Positions 1 through 9,104 are shown, counted from the stretch's first letter. The stretch is 64,000 bases of DNA from Weissella hellenica (GCF_005405545.1 NZ_BJEG01000001.1:248001-312000); one strand, 5' to 3'. Notes: generated by a model from the sequence alone, not told the origin. Made by a program: numbers and translations.

Positions 1-1272
1 CCTAAGATGGCAACTGTGACGATGGCGTCAACGCCAATTGTGATCATTGTTGGTGTTATCATTATGGTTCAAGCTAAAAAGTATGTTGATATTCAGCAAG
101 CTGAAGTTGGTCACTTAAACGGTTATATTAATGAACAAATTAATGGTGAAAAGGTCATTATTACTAACGGGCTACAAGAAAAGTCAATTGACGGCTTTAT
201 CGAGCATAATAATAAAGTACGTCATGCCATGGTTCATTCACAGGCATGGTCAAATATATTAAATCCGATTATGCAGGGATTGAGCTTGGTTAATTTGGGG
301 ATTGTGATTTTCTTTGGTGCAACACAAGCTTTGTCTGGCGATGTGGCATCACGTGCAGCTGGGTTAGGATTGATTGTGACATTCGTGTCATTTTCACAGC
401 AATATTTCCAACCAATTTCTCAAATTACGTCCCTTTACAATATGATGCAACAAGCAATGACTGGTGTTCACCGTGTTAACGAAATTTTGGCACAAGATGA
501 CGAAGTTAAACCAGCAGCTGGTGTGAAGTTTAATGGTATTAAGCATGATGTTAAACTACAAGATGTTCATTTTGGTTATAACCAAGAACGTGAAATCATC
601 CATGGCATTAATATTGACGTTAAAAAAGGTGAGATGGTTGCGTTAGTTGGTCCAACTGGTTCGGGAAAAACGACGGTGATGAATCTTTTGAATCGTTTTT
701 ATGATGTGACATCGGGAGCAGTATTGTTTGATGGTGTTGATATTCGCCAAATGGATTTAACTTCATTACGTGATCATGTTGGTATTGTGTTGCAAGAATC
801 TGTGTTATTTAGCGGGACAGTTCGTGATAATATCACTTTTGGTAAGAAAGATGCGACCGATGAAGAAGTGATTGATGCCGCTAAGCAGGCTAATATCCAT
901 GACTTTATTATGACGTTAGAAAATGGGTATGATACCGAAATTTCGGATGAAAATTCAGTGTTCTCAACTGGTCAAAAACAATTGTTATCAATTGCGCGTA
1001 CGATTTTGACAGAACCAGATCTATTGATTTTAGATGAAGCAACGTCAAACGTTGATACTGTGACAGAAGAACGTATTCAACGTGCGATGGATAATGTGAT
1101 TGCTGGTCGTACAAGTTTTGTAATTGCGCATCGTTTAAAGACAATTTTAAATGCTGATAAAATTGCCGTGCTAAAAGATGGTAATATTATTGAGCAAGGT
1201 AACCATGAGAGCTTGCTAGCTCAAAATGGTTTCTATGCTAGCTTATATAAGAATCAAATGATGTTTGAGTAA
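1..1272 (+). CDS. ABC exporter, fused permease/ATPase half-transporter (5' truncated by window edge)
   Basis: Membrane exporter half of the multidrug/lipid type, normally a six-helix membrane domain followed by an ATPase. The reading frame is open from base 1, so the true start lies left of the window; about 423 codons are visible. The visible N-terminal part holds the last membrane helices. The ATPase domain shows Walker A GPTGSGKT (about residue 217), a signature FSTGQ (about 321) in place of LSGGQ, Walker B LLILDEAT (about 341) and an H-loop histidine (AHRLKT, about 377). A relaxed signature of the S-x-GQ form is common in one half of heterodimeric exporters such as the LmrC/LmrD and YheI/YheH types, so the partner gene probably lies just upstream. 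The substrate cannot be told. A strong terminator follows the stop. Confidence 0.9.
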   Translation, partial: PKMATVTMASTPIVIIVGVIIMVQAKKYVDIQQAEVGHLNGYINEQINGEKVIITNGLQEKSIDGFIEHNNKVRHAMVHSQAWSNILNPIMQGLSLVNLGIVIFFGATQALSGDVASRAAGLGLIVTFVSFSQQYFQPISQITSLYNMMQQAMTGVHRVNEILAQDDEVKPAAGVKFNGIKHDVKLQDVHFGYNQEREIIHGINIDVKKGEMVALVGPTGSGKTTVMNLLNRFYDVTSGAVLFDGVDIRQMDLTSLRDHVGIVLQESVLFSGTVRDNITFGKKDATDEEVIDAAKQANIHDFIMTLENGYDTEISDENSVFSTGQKQLLSIARTILTEPDLLILDEATSNVDTVTEERIQRAMDNVIAGRTSFVIAHRLKTILNADKIAVLKDGNIIEQGNHESLLAQNGFYASLYKNQMMFE

Positions 1273-1292
1273 AAATGAAATTACACACAAAG

Positions 1293-1338
1293 GTTGTCAT
1301 AAGATCACGTTAGAGTGGTTGCAGTGATAACTTTTTTG
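1293..1338 (+). terminator. Rho-independent terminator after ABC exporter
   Basis: A two-stage hairpin: outer arms GTTGTCAT and GTGATAAC pair through G-U wobbles, inner arms GATCAC and GTGGTT pair, and the 3' side runs straight into six T. It separates the exporter from the SDR gene. Confidence 0.75.
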
Positions 1339-1378
1339 TTGGCTCTTTATTATAGTGAAAAAAAGCACAATCTATAAG

Positions 1379-1392
1379 TGAAAGCGCTTGCT
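1379..1392 (+). promoter_or_regulatory. Catabolite-responsive element (cre) overlapping a -35 box
   Basis: TGAAAGCGCTTGCT is a close match to the CcpA operator core TGAAAGCGCTTNCA. It overlaps a possible -35 TTGCTA (1388-1393), which sits 18 bp before a -10 TAGAAT (1412-1417). CcpA binding here should repress the downstream SDR gene when sugar is plentiful. This is inferred from sequence only. Confidence 0.6.
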
Positions 1393-1429
1393 AAATCGAG
1401 AAGATTCATTATAGAATAGTTTTATAGAT

Positions 1430-1445
1430 AGGTAAACGTAAACAT
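1430..1445 (+). promoter_or_regulatory. Second cre-like site upstream of the SDR gene
   Basis: AGGTAAACGTAAACAT fits the degenerate cre consensus WTGNNARCGNWWWCAW with one mismatch. It lies between the -10 box and the ribosome binding site, a typical roadblock position. Confidence 0.45.
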
Positions 1446-1471
1446 TGTGTTCTTTGAGAGGGGATAAACTC

Positions 1472-2206
1472 ATGGGAAAATTTACAGATAAAGTTTCAGT
1501 TGTTACTGGTGGTGCTTCTGGAATTGGATTAGCATCAGTAAAAAGCTTGTTATCTGAAGGGGCAAAAGTTGTGATTGCTGATTTTTCTGACAAGGGTGAC
1601 GAAGTGGCTGCATCATTGGGGGATGAAAGCAGCGTGTTATTTGTTAAGACTGATGTCACCGTTGAAGATGATGTGAAAAACGTCATTGCAAAGGCAGTGA
1701 GTCAGTTCGGCTCGCTAGATATCATGGTAGCTAATGCAGGAATTGCTCGTGATGGTAATATTACCGATATGTCATACAAGCAATGGTCAGATACTATTGA
1801 TATTAATTTGAGTGGCGTGTTCTTATCTGATAAATACGCTATTGAACAAATGCAAAAGCAAGGTCACGGTGGTGCTGTTGTCAATATGGGATCAATTCAC
1901 AGCTTTGTTGGTAAAGTTGGTGTGACAGCTTATGCGTCAGCCAAAGGTGGTGTAAAGCTATTGACGCAAACACTAGGTGCAACTTATGCCTCTGAGGGTA
2001 TTCGAGTTAATGCGGTAGCACCAGGTTATATTGATACACCGTTAATTGCTGGTGCTGATAAGGAAGCCTTGGTTGCCTTGCACCCAGCTGGACGTTTAGG
2101 TAAGCCTGAGGAAATTGGTAAAGTTGTTTCATTCTTGGCAAGTGATGATGCATCATTTGTTAACGGAACAACATTGTTAGTTGATGGTGGTTATACAGCA
2201 ATCTAA
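1472..2206 (+). CDS. Short-chain dehydrogenase/reductase (SDR), FabG-like
   Basis: NAD(P)-dependent cytosolic oxidoreductase of the classical SDR family. The 244-residue protein has the cofactor loop TGGASGIG (residues 12-19), the NAG motif (88-90) and the catalytic set Ser141, Tyr154 and Lys158 in the YASAK segment, then the usual APGYIDTP element (183-190). I chose the ATG at 1472 because GAGAGGGG lies about 8 bases before it; an earlier in-frame ATG at 1445 has no such site. It is a single-gene unit bounded by terminators and preceded by two cre-like sites, so it is probably a catabolic, glucose-repressed reductase (for example for acetoin/diacetyl or a 3-oxo compound) rather than the essential fatty-acid FabG, which normally sits in a fab operon. 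The substrate is not determined. Confidence 0.85.
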   Translation: MGKFTDKVSVVTGGASGIGLASVKSLLSEGAKVVIADFSDKGDEVAASLGDESSVLFVKTDVTVEDDVKNVIAKAVSQFGSLDIMVANAGIARDGNITDMSYKQWSDTIDINLSGVFLSDKYAIEQMQKQGHGGAVVNMGSIHSFVGKVGVTAYASAKGGVKLLTQTLGATYASEGIRVNAVAPGYIDTPLIAGADKEALVALHPAGRLGKPEEIGKVVSFLASDDASFVNGTTLLVDGGYTAI

Positions 2207-2215
2207 TAAAAAAAT

Positions 2216-2249
2216 AAAAAGAGGTTTAGAAAAATCTAAACCTCTTTTT
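2216..2249. terminator. Bidirectional terminator between convergent genes
   Basis: Perfect 10-bp stem GAGGTTTAGA / TCTAAACCTC with a four-base A loop, flanked by an A run on the left and a T run on the right. It can stop transcription of both the SDR gene and the converging deaminase gene. Confidence 0.9.
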
Positions 2250-2255
2250 ACGTTA

Positions 2256-3266
2256 TTAATTTATTTTGGCATAATCATTTAATTCTTTAATATAAATAGC
2301 TTTCTTTTCATCGCTAATCCATGAGGTTTCAAATGCATTACGAGCTAGTTTGATGATTTGTTCCTTGGTTAAATCATAGGTAGTCGCTAATGCGTAATAG
2401 TTATCAGCAATATAACCACCAAAGTAAGCAGGGTCATCAGAGTGAATAGATACTTTAGCATCACGCTCTAATAATGATAAGACTTCTTCACCTTTCATCT
2501 TTGGTGAAACATATGTGTTTGAAAGAGGACATGAAGTTAAACCAATATGGTGCTTTACGACAAAGTCAACTAAATCAGGATCTTCAACAATATTTGTACC
2601 GTGATCAAGTCTTTCAACGTCCATTTGTTCAAGGGCTTGACGGATGTGCTCAATTGAATCTTTTTGATCAATGTCACAGTGTGTTGTAAGATGCAGACCA
2701 GCTGCTTTAGCATCTTCAAATTGACGAGCGAATTTTAGAGGTGGATTATTATGTTCGTCGGAATCTAAACCAACACCGATAAACATATCCTTATATGGTA
2801 ACGCTTGTTCAAGTGTTTGACGGGCAGATTCTTTTGAGAAGTCACGTAGGAAACACATAATTAAATCAGCATCAACGTTTAAAGCTCGTGCATCAACAAT
2901 GGCACGGTGTAAACCAGTAATGACGTCTTTAAAACTAACGCCACGACTAGTGTGGGCTTGTGGGTCAAAGAATATTTCCACGTGACGGACATTATTTTGT
3001 GCAGCCCGCTTGAGGTAACTAAATGCTAATTCATAAAAATCTTGTTCATGTTGTAAAACATTCATTGCTGGATAATAAACACCCAAGAAGGAAGCTAAAT
3101 CATCGTATTCGTAGGTTTTTTTAACTTCATCGATCGTTTCTTGGCCAATATCGATATGATTGCGTTTAGCAAGTTTTAGTTTTAGTTCTGGTTCAAGCGT
3201 TCCTTCAATGTGTAAGTGAAGTTCGGCTTTTGGCATATTTTGCGTAAACTCACGTGTTACCGTCAT
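2256..3266 (-). CDS. add: Adenosine/adenine deaminase family amidohydrolase
   Basis: Cytosolic metal-dependent deaminase of the adenosine deaminase family, 336 residues. Visible landmarks are the HLH metal motif (His17, His19) in AELHLHIEGT, DHG (221-223), SCPLSN (245-250) and HSDDPAYFGGYI (275-286). The PAYFGGYI extension resembles the adenine aminohydrolase (Aah1/PA0148-like) branch more than true adenosine deaminases. The canonical HAGE box, which supplies a zinc histidine and the catalytic glutamate, reads HCDI (196-199), so the glutamate is replaced. The substrate may therefore be adenine, adenosine or an N6-modified base. The start chosen is the ATG at 3266; a GAGGG site lies 12 bases before it, and the alternative ATG at 3290 has none. 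It lies divergent to the purine permease/ade pair, consistent with purine salvage. Confidence 0.75.
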   Translation of the reverse strand: MTVTREFTQNMPKAELHLHIEGTLEPELKLKLAKRNHIDIGQETIDEVKKTYEYDDLASFLGVYYPAMNVLQHEQDFYELAFSYLKRAAQNNVRHVEIFFDPQAHTSRGVSFKDVITGLHRAIVDARALNVDADLIMCFLRDFSKESARQTLEQALPYKDMFIGVGLDSDEHNNPPLKFARQFEDAKAAGLHLTTHCDIDQKDSIEHIRQALEQMDVERLDHGTNIVEDPDLVDFVVKHHIGLTSCPLSNTYVSPKMKGEEVLSLLERDAKVSIHSDDPAYFGGYIADNYYALATTYDLTKEQIIKLARNAFETSWISDEKKAIYIKELNDYAKIN

Positions 3267-3348
3267 AATGTTTATAATCCCTCTTTTCATTGTTTTAATA
3301 ACGACATAAAATCATTTTACCATGATTAAATGATTAGTCAAATGATTA

Positions 3349-3361
3349 AAAAACGAACAAT
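3349..3361 (+). promoter_or_regulatory. PurBox-like site upstream of purine permease
   Basis: AAAAACGAACAAT matches the lactococcal PurR box AWWWCCGAACWWT at all but one position. It lies in the divergent region between the deaminase and the permease/ade genes, just upstream of a possible -35 TTGAAT (near 3366). Purine control of these genes would make sense, but no PurR is visible in the window. Confidence 0.4.
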
Positions 3362-3448
3362 AGTGTTGAATTTAAAATTAATGTATGCAATAATTCGATT
3401 TGTTGCTTAAAATAATTTTCATGAAATTAAGAGGAGAAGAGAGAAATC

Positions 3449-4800
3449 ATGAATGAATTTGACGGGTCTAAAGTACAACCAACTGGCTTTTTAGATAAGT
3501 TTTTTCATGTTTCAGCACAAAAATCAACTGTTAAGCGCGAAATGTTAGCAGGGGTTACCACTTTTGTGTCAATGGCATATATTTTATTTGTTAATCCAAG
3601 TATTTTGGGTGCTGCAGGTATGGATAAAGGTGCTGTATTTACAGCGACTGCATTAGCAGCAGTTATTGGATGTGTGTTGATGGGAGTGTTGGCAAACTAC
3701 CCTATTGCAATTGCGCCAGGCTTAGGTGATAATGCTTTCTTTGCTTTTCGGTTGTTTTGGGAATGGGAATTCCTTGGCAAAAAGCAATGGCTGGTGTGTT
3801 CGTGGCGTCGATTTTGTTTACAATTTTGTCGTTTTTAAAAGTACGAGAAGTTGTCATTGATGCTATACCACAGGACTTAAAATATGCCATGGCTGCTGGA
3901 ATTGGTATTTTTATTGCGTTCGTTGGCCTACAAGGTGGTGTCCTAATTGTTGCTGATAAGTCTTCGTTAGTAGCGATTGGTTCGCTAACGGTACCAACGA
4001 CTTGGTTGACGATTGCCGGTGTGTTTGTTATCGCAATTTTAATGGCTAAACGGGTACCAGGTGCTATTTTTATTGGGATTGTAGTGACAGCAATTATTGG
4101 TTTAGTAACGGGCTTGATTCCAATGCCTGATCAGATTATTTCTATGGCACCCAGTTTGGCACCAACATTTGGTGTGGGTGTTACCAATTTGCCATCGATG
4201 CTTGATCCACAAATGTGGGCTGTTGTTTTAGTATTTTTATTGGTTGCATTTTTTGATACAGCTGGTACTTTAATTGGTTTGGCACAACAAGCTGGCATTA
4301 TGAAGAATGGTAAGATGCCACGGATTGGTAAAGCTCTGATGGCAGATTCGTTATCAATGTTAGGCGGGGCTGTTATGGGAACAACGCCCACTGCGGCTTA
4401 TGTTGAATCTTCAGCTGGAATCTCAATGGGAGGTAAGACCGGATTAACATCGATTACGACGGGAGTATTATTCTTGTTTAGTTTGCTGTTCTCGCCATTG
4501 TTAGGTGTGATAACGGATCAAGTAACAGCGCCAGCATTGATTGTGGTAGGTGTTATGATGGCCTCATCCTTGCGTGAAATTCATTGGGATGAATTTGAAT
4601 TAGCATTGCCGGCATTTCTAACAGTTGTCGGTATGCCACTGACATATAATATTTCATACGGAATTGCGTTTGGCTTTTTGACTTATCCAATCTTGATGAC
4701 AGCTGCTGGCCGTCGTAAAGAAGTTAACGGCATCATGTGGGCAATGTTGATCGTCTTTGTTGTATTATTGTATGTTTTAAATGTGTTACCAAAACAGTAA
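3449..4800 (+). pseudogene. NCS2 purine (adenine/guanine/hypoxanthine) permease, frameshifted
   Basis: Multi-pass NCS2/AzgA-type transporter that would import purine bases. The first frame (3449 to about 3748) encodes the N-terminus with [20 protein letters not shown] and [11 protein letters not shown]; the family then continues with [10 protein letters not shown], which is found in the next frame and runs to 4800. The frames join exactly if one T is added to the T4 run at 3745-3748. The repaired protein would be about 450 residues, the usual family length, and the downstream frame is open and well conserved. This looks like a recent single-base loss or a homopolymer sequencing error; as read, the first frame stops at 3838. 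An AGGAGA site precedes the start. It is followed after 25 bases by adenine deaminase, so adenine is the likely cargo. Confidence 0.85.
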
Positions 4801-4825
4801 TTGATTAAGGGAATAGGGGAGTAGA

Positions 4826-6604
4826 ATGACAACTTTAGCAGAATTAGAAAATTATATTGATGCCGGGGCAGCAAAAATTGCAGCAGATATCGTAATTGAA
4901 AATGGTACCTTGGTAAATGTTGATACAGCAGAATATTATGCAGCAAATGTGGCGATTTATCGTGACCGTATTGTCGCAGTTGATGCCGATGTTTCAGACT
5001 ATGTTAATGCAGATACAAAACACATTGATGCAACAGGAAAGTACATTGTGCCTGGTATGATTGATGGTCATATTCATGTTGAATGTAGTAAGTTGAGCTT
5101 GACCCGTTTCTCTCAAGCAGTTGTCCCACATGGTACGACGAGTATTGTATCTGGTTTAGACGAATATATTTCTGTTGTTGGCTTAGATGGTTTAACAGAA
5201 GTGTTTGACGAATTAGCTACGTTACCAATGAAAGTAATTTGGGGTTTGCCTTACAAGACCCCTTATACGATTCCAGAATCAACGGTTGCTTATAATGTAA
5301 CTGGTGATGATCATGATGAATATCAAGCTTTAGAACAAACGTATGGTGTTTGGGAAACTGTTCGAGAGGCAATTCAAACCAAAGATGAAGATACATTGCG
5401 TGCAATCTTAGCAGCGCAAAAGTATCATAAGCCTATTTTTGGTTGTTCACCAATGGCCACCGGTAAGGATTTAAATCAATTTTTGATGGGTGGTGTTCAT
5501 ATTGATCATGAAAGCTATAGTCATGAAGAATTTTTAGAAAAAGCACGTAAGGGGTTGCGTGTTGTTATTCGTGAATCATCGGTTACAAAATTCTTGGCTG
5601 AAAATATCAGAGCAATTACTGAAAACACAGCTAATGTTGCGCGTCATACGAGTTTTTGTACTGATGATGTTAATGCGCATGATATTTTGACACATGGGCA
5701 TTTAGATCATATGGTCAAGCTAGCTATCAAAGCTGGTGTTAGTCCAATGACGGCCATTCAAATGGCAACGATTAATGGTGCCGAAGCTTATCATGTTGAT
5801 AATCAAGTTGGTTCAGTTGCACCAGGTAAGCAAGCTGATGTGTTATTAGTTGATGACCCAACTAATTTTAATGTTGAGACGGTTATCAGTAAGGGTGAAA
5901 TCGTTACGGTTGCTGGTGAAGAGCAAATGTCATTGATGCCACCAAAACGCAGCGCAAGTATTCTAGATACGGTTCATCATAGTCCGCTAACTGCAGATGA
6001 TTTTGCTTATCATGTGGCTGATGATGCTAAACAAGCAGTTGTACAAACGATTAATAGTGTGGGACCATTTGTTCGTAAACGTTTAGATGTGACGTTGCCA
6101 GTTATTGAAGGGGTTGTTCAACCAAGTGTGGCAGATGATGTTGCATTGGCATCAGTTATCGAACGCTATGGCGTCAATGGTAATCATGCTCGTGGATTTA
6201 TTTCAGGTTGGTCAATTAAACGTGGTGCCATTGCTACTACGATGGCACCTGACGATAATAACTTAGTCGTTGCTGGTGTTAATACGCAAGACATGGCTTT
6301 AGCTGCTAATACATTAATTGCATGTGGTGGTGGTCAAGCTGTGGTTGTTGATGGTCAAGTTATTTCATTGCTTGAATTACCAATTGCCGGTATTAATACG
6401 GACATGGCACCGAGTGAGTTAGCACAAAAAGAACTTGATTTGAAAGAAGCGGCTCGTCAATTGGGTAGCCAATTACCAGATCCATTATTCTATCTATCGT
6501 TTTTGCCAATTACGTCTATTCCAGATTTGGCATTAACAGATGGGGGAAATGTTGATTGTCCTAATTTAAAGTATTTTGATCCAATTCTTTCTTTAGAAAA
6601 ATAG
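4826..6604 (+). CDS. ade: Adenine deaminase (Ade type)
   Basis: Converts adenine to hypoxanthine and ammonia in purine salvage. The 592-residue length is normal for the Ade family of the amidohydrolase superfamily. The N-terminal beta-sandwich (about 20-75) is followed by the metal motif DGHIHVE (80-86), the second metal region with FCTDD (277-281), a helix TAIQMATINGAEAY, and the C-terminal Ade domain with the conserved acidic patch around ACGGGQAVVVDG. Most homologues have HIHIESS where this one has HIHVECS, so the motif is slightly unusual but keeps both histidines and the glutamate. An AGGGGAG site precedes the ATG. It forms a likely operon with the frameshifted permease upstream (25-bp gap). 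Confidence 0.92.
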   Translation: MTTLAELENYIDAGAAKIAADIVIENGTLVNVDTAEYYAANVAIYRDRIVAVDADVSDYVNADTKHIDATGKYIVPGMIDGHIHVECSKLSLTRFSQAVVPHGTTSIVSGLDEYISVVGLDGLTEVFDELATLPMKVIWGLPYKTPYTIPESTVAYNVTGDDHDEYQALEQTYGVWETVREAIQTKDEDTLRAILAAQKYHKPIFGCSPMATGKDLNQFLMGGVHIDHESYSHEEFLEKARKGLRVVIRESSVTKFLAENIRAITENTANVARHTSFCTDDVNAHDILTHGHLDHMVKLAIKAGVSPMTAIQMATINGAEAYHVDNQVGSVAPGKQADVLLVDDPTNFNVETVISKGEIVTVAGEEQMSLMPPKRSASILDTVHHSPLTADDFAYHVADDAKQAVVQTINSVGPFVRKRLDVTLPVIEGVVQPSVADDVALASVIERYGVNGNHARGFISGWSIKRGAIATTMAPDDNNLVVAGVNTQDMALAANTLIACGGGQAVVVDGQVISLLELPIAGINTDMAPSELAQKELDLKEAARQLGSQLPDPLFYLSFLPITSIPDLALTDGGNVDCPNLKYFDPILSLEK

Positions 6605-6698
6605 TGCGAGACAAAATACTTTTGAAGTCGTCAATTGTGTTGTAATGAGGTTTCAGACTTTTGGAACACGTTTATGCGATAAAATTACATTTTTAATT

Positions 6699-6735
6699 AA
6701 AAAAGTTGGGACATCTTTTTGCCCCAGCTTTTTTT
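6699..6735 (+). terminator. Terminator downstream of ade
   Basis: AAAAAAGTTGGG pairs with GCCCCAGCTTTTTTT with one interruption, followed by a T run. The roughly 95 bases between ade and this hairpin hold no gene. Confidence 0.75.
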
Positions 6736-6770
6736 ATGCTTATATCTTTATTTTGATATATTTTTATGCA

Positions 6771-6806
6771 AAAAAGCATCGAACATATTACTAGTTCGAT
6801 GCTTTT
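6771..6806 (-). terminator. Terminator of the tRNA-Asn transcript
   Basis: Stem AAAAGCATCGAAC / GTTCGATGCTTTT with a nine-base loop. On the minus strand it ends in a T run directly downstream of the two tRNA genes. Confidence 0.8.
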
Positions 6807-6813
6807 GTTATGA

Positions 6814-6885
6814 CTGCTCTGGCTGGGTTCGAACCAGCGACCTCCTCATTAACAGTGAGTTATTCTACCACTGAACTACAGAGCA
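6814..6885 (-). tRNA. tRNA-Asn (GTT), copy 2
   Basis: Cloverleaf on the minus strand: acceptor TGCTCTG/CAGAGCA (7 bp), D-loop TTCAGTGGTAGAA, anticodon loop CTGTTAA with GTT, T-arm GGTTCGAACC and a G discriminator as expected for Asn. CCA is not encoded. Base pair 27-43 is an A-G mismatch in both copies. Confidence 0.95.
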
Positions 6886-6932
6886 AAATTGATTAAATGA
6901 TTAGACATAAGTGACATATGAGACCTATGTAA

Positions 6933-7004
6933 CTGCTCTGGCTGGGTTCGAACCAGCGACCTCCTCATTAACAGTGAGTTATTCTACCACTGAACTACAG
7001 AGCA
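6933..7004 (-). tRNA. tRNA-Asn (GTT), copy 1
   Basis: Identical in its mature sequence to the copy at 6814-6885 and lies 47 bp upstream of it on the minus strand, so both are probably cut from one transcript. Anticodon GTT in loop CTGTTAA. Confidence 0.95.
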
Positions 7005-7028
7005 ATAATTGTTTAAATCAATAGATTA

Positions 7029-7057
7029 ACTATACAACGCTTCTTATTAAAAATCAA
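7029..7057 (-). promoter_or_regulatory. Promoter of the tRNA-Asn pair
   Basis: Read on the minus strand: -35 TTGATT and -10 TATAGT separated by exactly 17 bp, about 25 bp before the first tRNA. The AT-rich stretch from here to about 7390 holds no gene that I can recognise. Confidence 0.65.
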
Positions 7058-7395
7058 CTATAAAAATGAATGTTTTTTAATTTTATTTTTATATAAAGTA
7101 AAACTATTTAGAAAAAGATTTTATTATTTTTATTCAACCCTATTTATAAGTTGTTTGCCATGATTAGAATAAAATTCAAACTGAATTGTTGATGTCTAAT
7201 AGGTATTCATTAATTAGTGCGTGTTCATAATATACAATTTATAAAATTAAAAGTCAACAAGTTAAATGAAAAAAACTTAATCTTGATAAGATAGTATATT
7301 AAGAAAGCGTTGAAGAAAAAGGATAATAAAGCAAGAAAAAATACAATTTAATTGGTATGATAGAGATAATAAAAAACGATGAGGGGGCGACACAA

Positions 7396-8118
7396 ATGGC
7401 AAAATTTCAACTAATGGGAATGCCAATCTGGGTTTATGCCAAAGATATTGATACAAAGGGTGCAATTGAACGTGCAAGATTGATTGAGGGACACGTTGAT
7501 GAGTCCTTTAATGTTGAACCAAAAGAAATTGATGGTTATCGTTTTGTATCTGCAGCTGGTGTCACTGCAGGGGTCTTTACGCAAGAAGATACGCATACGA
7601 TAACGTTTTATTACCGGCATGCGCAAGTGGCCGAGACACAAGCACTGACAGATAAATATTTACATGTTTTTTCTGAAGTACAACCAGTCGTTTCGATTGA
7701 AGATCAAACGGCAATTGGACAAAAATTATGGTCAGGATCCGTTGCTAAAGTAGCGCAACGAATGGCATCTCGTACCGGTGAGTTTTGGTATCAATTAGCT
7801 GATTCAAGATGGGTCAAGTACGATATGAGAGTTATGAAATTAGCGAATGATGATGGCCGTAATCAACGCCCAGCATTTGATTGGCAACGCCCAACGAATT
7901 GGGAGCCTGTTACGTATCATGCAACAGGGAGTGTGGACTATGTTCCAGGCGCAGACATTGCTGTTTATGCACAACCATATGGGCGTGAGATTGGACGGTT
8001 ACAGCATGGTGTCGAAATTGAAATAACAGAAAAAGTAATTGATTCAGCACAAGTTACTTGGTATCACATCGCACAACAAGGGTGGATTTCAAGTATTTAT
8101 GCATCATTAGACGATTAA
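7396..8118 (+). CDS. MucBP-domain and SH3-like protein without signal peptide
   Basis: Function unknown. Residues about 10-75 match the MucBP fold pattern (YAKDIDTKG, DGYRFVSAAG, then an FYYRH end), a module usually repeated in cell-wall adhesins. After a linker come two segments that look like bacterial SH3/GW folds (about 110-155, around LWSGSVAKVAQ and WYQLADSRWVKY; about 175-238, ending with WYHIAQQGWISS). There is no signal peptide, membrane helix or LPXTG signal, so as encoded it is cytoplasmic unless it leaves the cell by another route. The ATG at 7396 follows GAGGGGG by 8 bases; the upstream ATG at 7357 has no such site. The gene sits 20 bp before manA and may be co-transcribed with it. 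The family is common in lactic acid bacteria but uncharacterised. Confidence 0.7.
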   Translation: MAKFQLMGMPIWVYAKDIDTKGAIERARLIEGHVDESFNVEPKEIDGYRFVSAAGVTAGVFTQEDTHTITFYYRHAQVAETQALTDKYLHVFSEVQPVVSIEDQTAIGQKLWSGSVAKVAQRMASRTGEFWYQLADSRWVKYDMRVMKLANDDGRNQRPAFDWQRPTNWEPVTYHATGSVDYVPGADIAVYAQPYGREIGRLQHGVEIEITEKVIDSAQVTWYHIAQQGWISSIYASLDD

Positions 8119-8138
8119 AACAGCCAAGGGGGGATGTA

Positions 8139-9104
8139 ATGACAGAACCATTAATTTTAAAACCAACATTACATGAAAAAATTTGGGGCGGCACAGCGTT
8201 ACGTGATATTTATGATTTGGATATTCCGTCAGAAACAACGGGGGAAGCTTGGGTGATTTCTGGTCATCCTAATGGTGTTGTTTCTGTTATAAATGGTAAA
8301 TACGCTGGTAAAACAGTGGCACAATTATGGCATGATGAACCACAATTATTTGCTAATCAAGATGTTGACCGTCCTTTCCCGTTATTAGTAAAAATTTTAG
8401 ATGCACATCAAGATTTATCAGTTCAAGTACATCCGAATGATCATTATGCTAAGGAACACGCTGGGGAATTAGGTAAAACAGAATCGTGGTATATACTGGC
8501 TGCTAAGCCTGGCGCCATGATTTATTATGGTCATACTGCAACTGACAAAGCAGCGTTTGATAAAGCGGTCGATACAGGTGACTGGGATCATTTATTACAA
8601 AAAGTGCCTGTTAAAGCTGGTGATTTCTTTTATGTACCATCAGGAACTTTGCACGCATTGGGTGCAGGTGTTTTGACATTAGAGTCACAACAATCTTCAG
8701 ATGTGACTTATCGTGTCTATGATTTTGATCGGGTTGATGCTAAGACTGGTGAGAAACGTGATCTACATTTAGCAGATGCGAAAAAAGTGACATCAGTTCC
8801 TTTTGCGCCAGAAAAGCCAGTTCAGATTGTGTCGCATATTGGCGATTTGACAATAACTAATTTAGTATCTGCGCCATACTTTAATGTGGTGAAGTGGGAG
8901 ATTGCTGGTAAAGCAACACTTGATGCGACAGCACCATATACTTTAGCAACAGTAGTTGATGGTCAATTAGATCTGATTGTTGATGGCGTTACTTATCATT
9001 TAAATAAGGCGGCCAGTTTCATTTTGCCAAATGATGTGCAGTCATGGCATTTGGCAGGTGAAGCAACTCTGATGACAACGACACCGGGACCAAAATCAAA
9101 ATAA
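8139..9104 (+). CDS. manA: Mannose-6-phosphate isomerase, class I
   Basis: Interconverts mannose 6-phosphate and fructose 6-phosphate in the cytosol, linking mannose uptake or nucleotide-sugar synthesis to glycolysis. The 321-residue protein is the short Bacillus-type form. Visible are EKIWGG (13-18), the zinc motif QVHPND (96-101, His98), Glu115 in KTESWYIL, and the second histidine in SGTLHALG (His172); a cupin-like C-terminal domain follows. The ATG at 8139 is preceded by AAGGGGGG and lies 20 bases after the previous gene; an in-frame upstream start would overlap the MucBP gene and has no ribosome site. A terminator follows at 9122. Confidence 0.93.
   Translation: MTEPLILKPTLHEKIWGGTALRDIYDLDIPSETTGEAWVISGHPNGVVSVINGKYAGKTVAQLWHDEPQLFANQDVDRPFPLLVKILDAHQDLSVQVHPNDHYAKEHAGELGKTESWYILAAKPGAMIYYGHTATDKAAFDKAVDTGDWDHLLQKVPVKAGDFFYVPSGTLHALGAGVLTLESQQSSDVTYRVYDFDRVDAKTGEKRDLHLADAKKVTSVPFAPEKPVQIVSHIGDLTITNLVSAPYFNVVKWEIAGKATLDATAPYTLATVVDGQLDLIVDGVTYHLNKAASFILPNDVQSWHLAGEATLMTTTPGPKSK

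Noticed and set aside
6605-6700. Riboswitch or small RNA after ade
   Set aside because: No recognisable core or long pairing before the terminator; it looks like an ordinary 3' trailer.
7058-7390. Small genes in the AT-rich gap before the MucBP gene
   Set aside because: No start codon with a ribosome site leads to a coherent peptide; the region looks like promoter and spacer DNA only.
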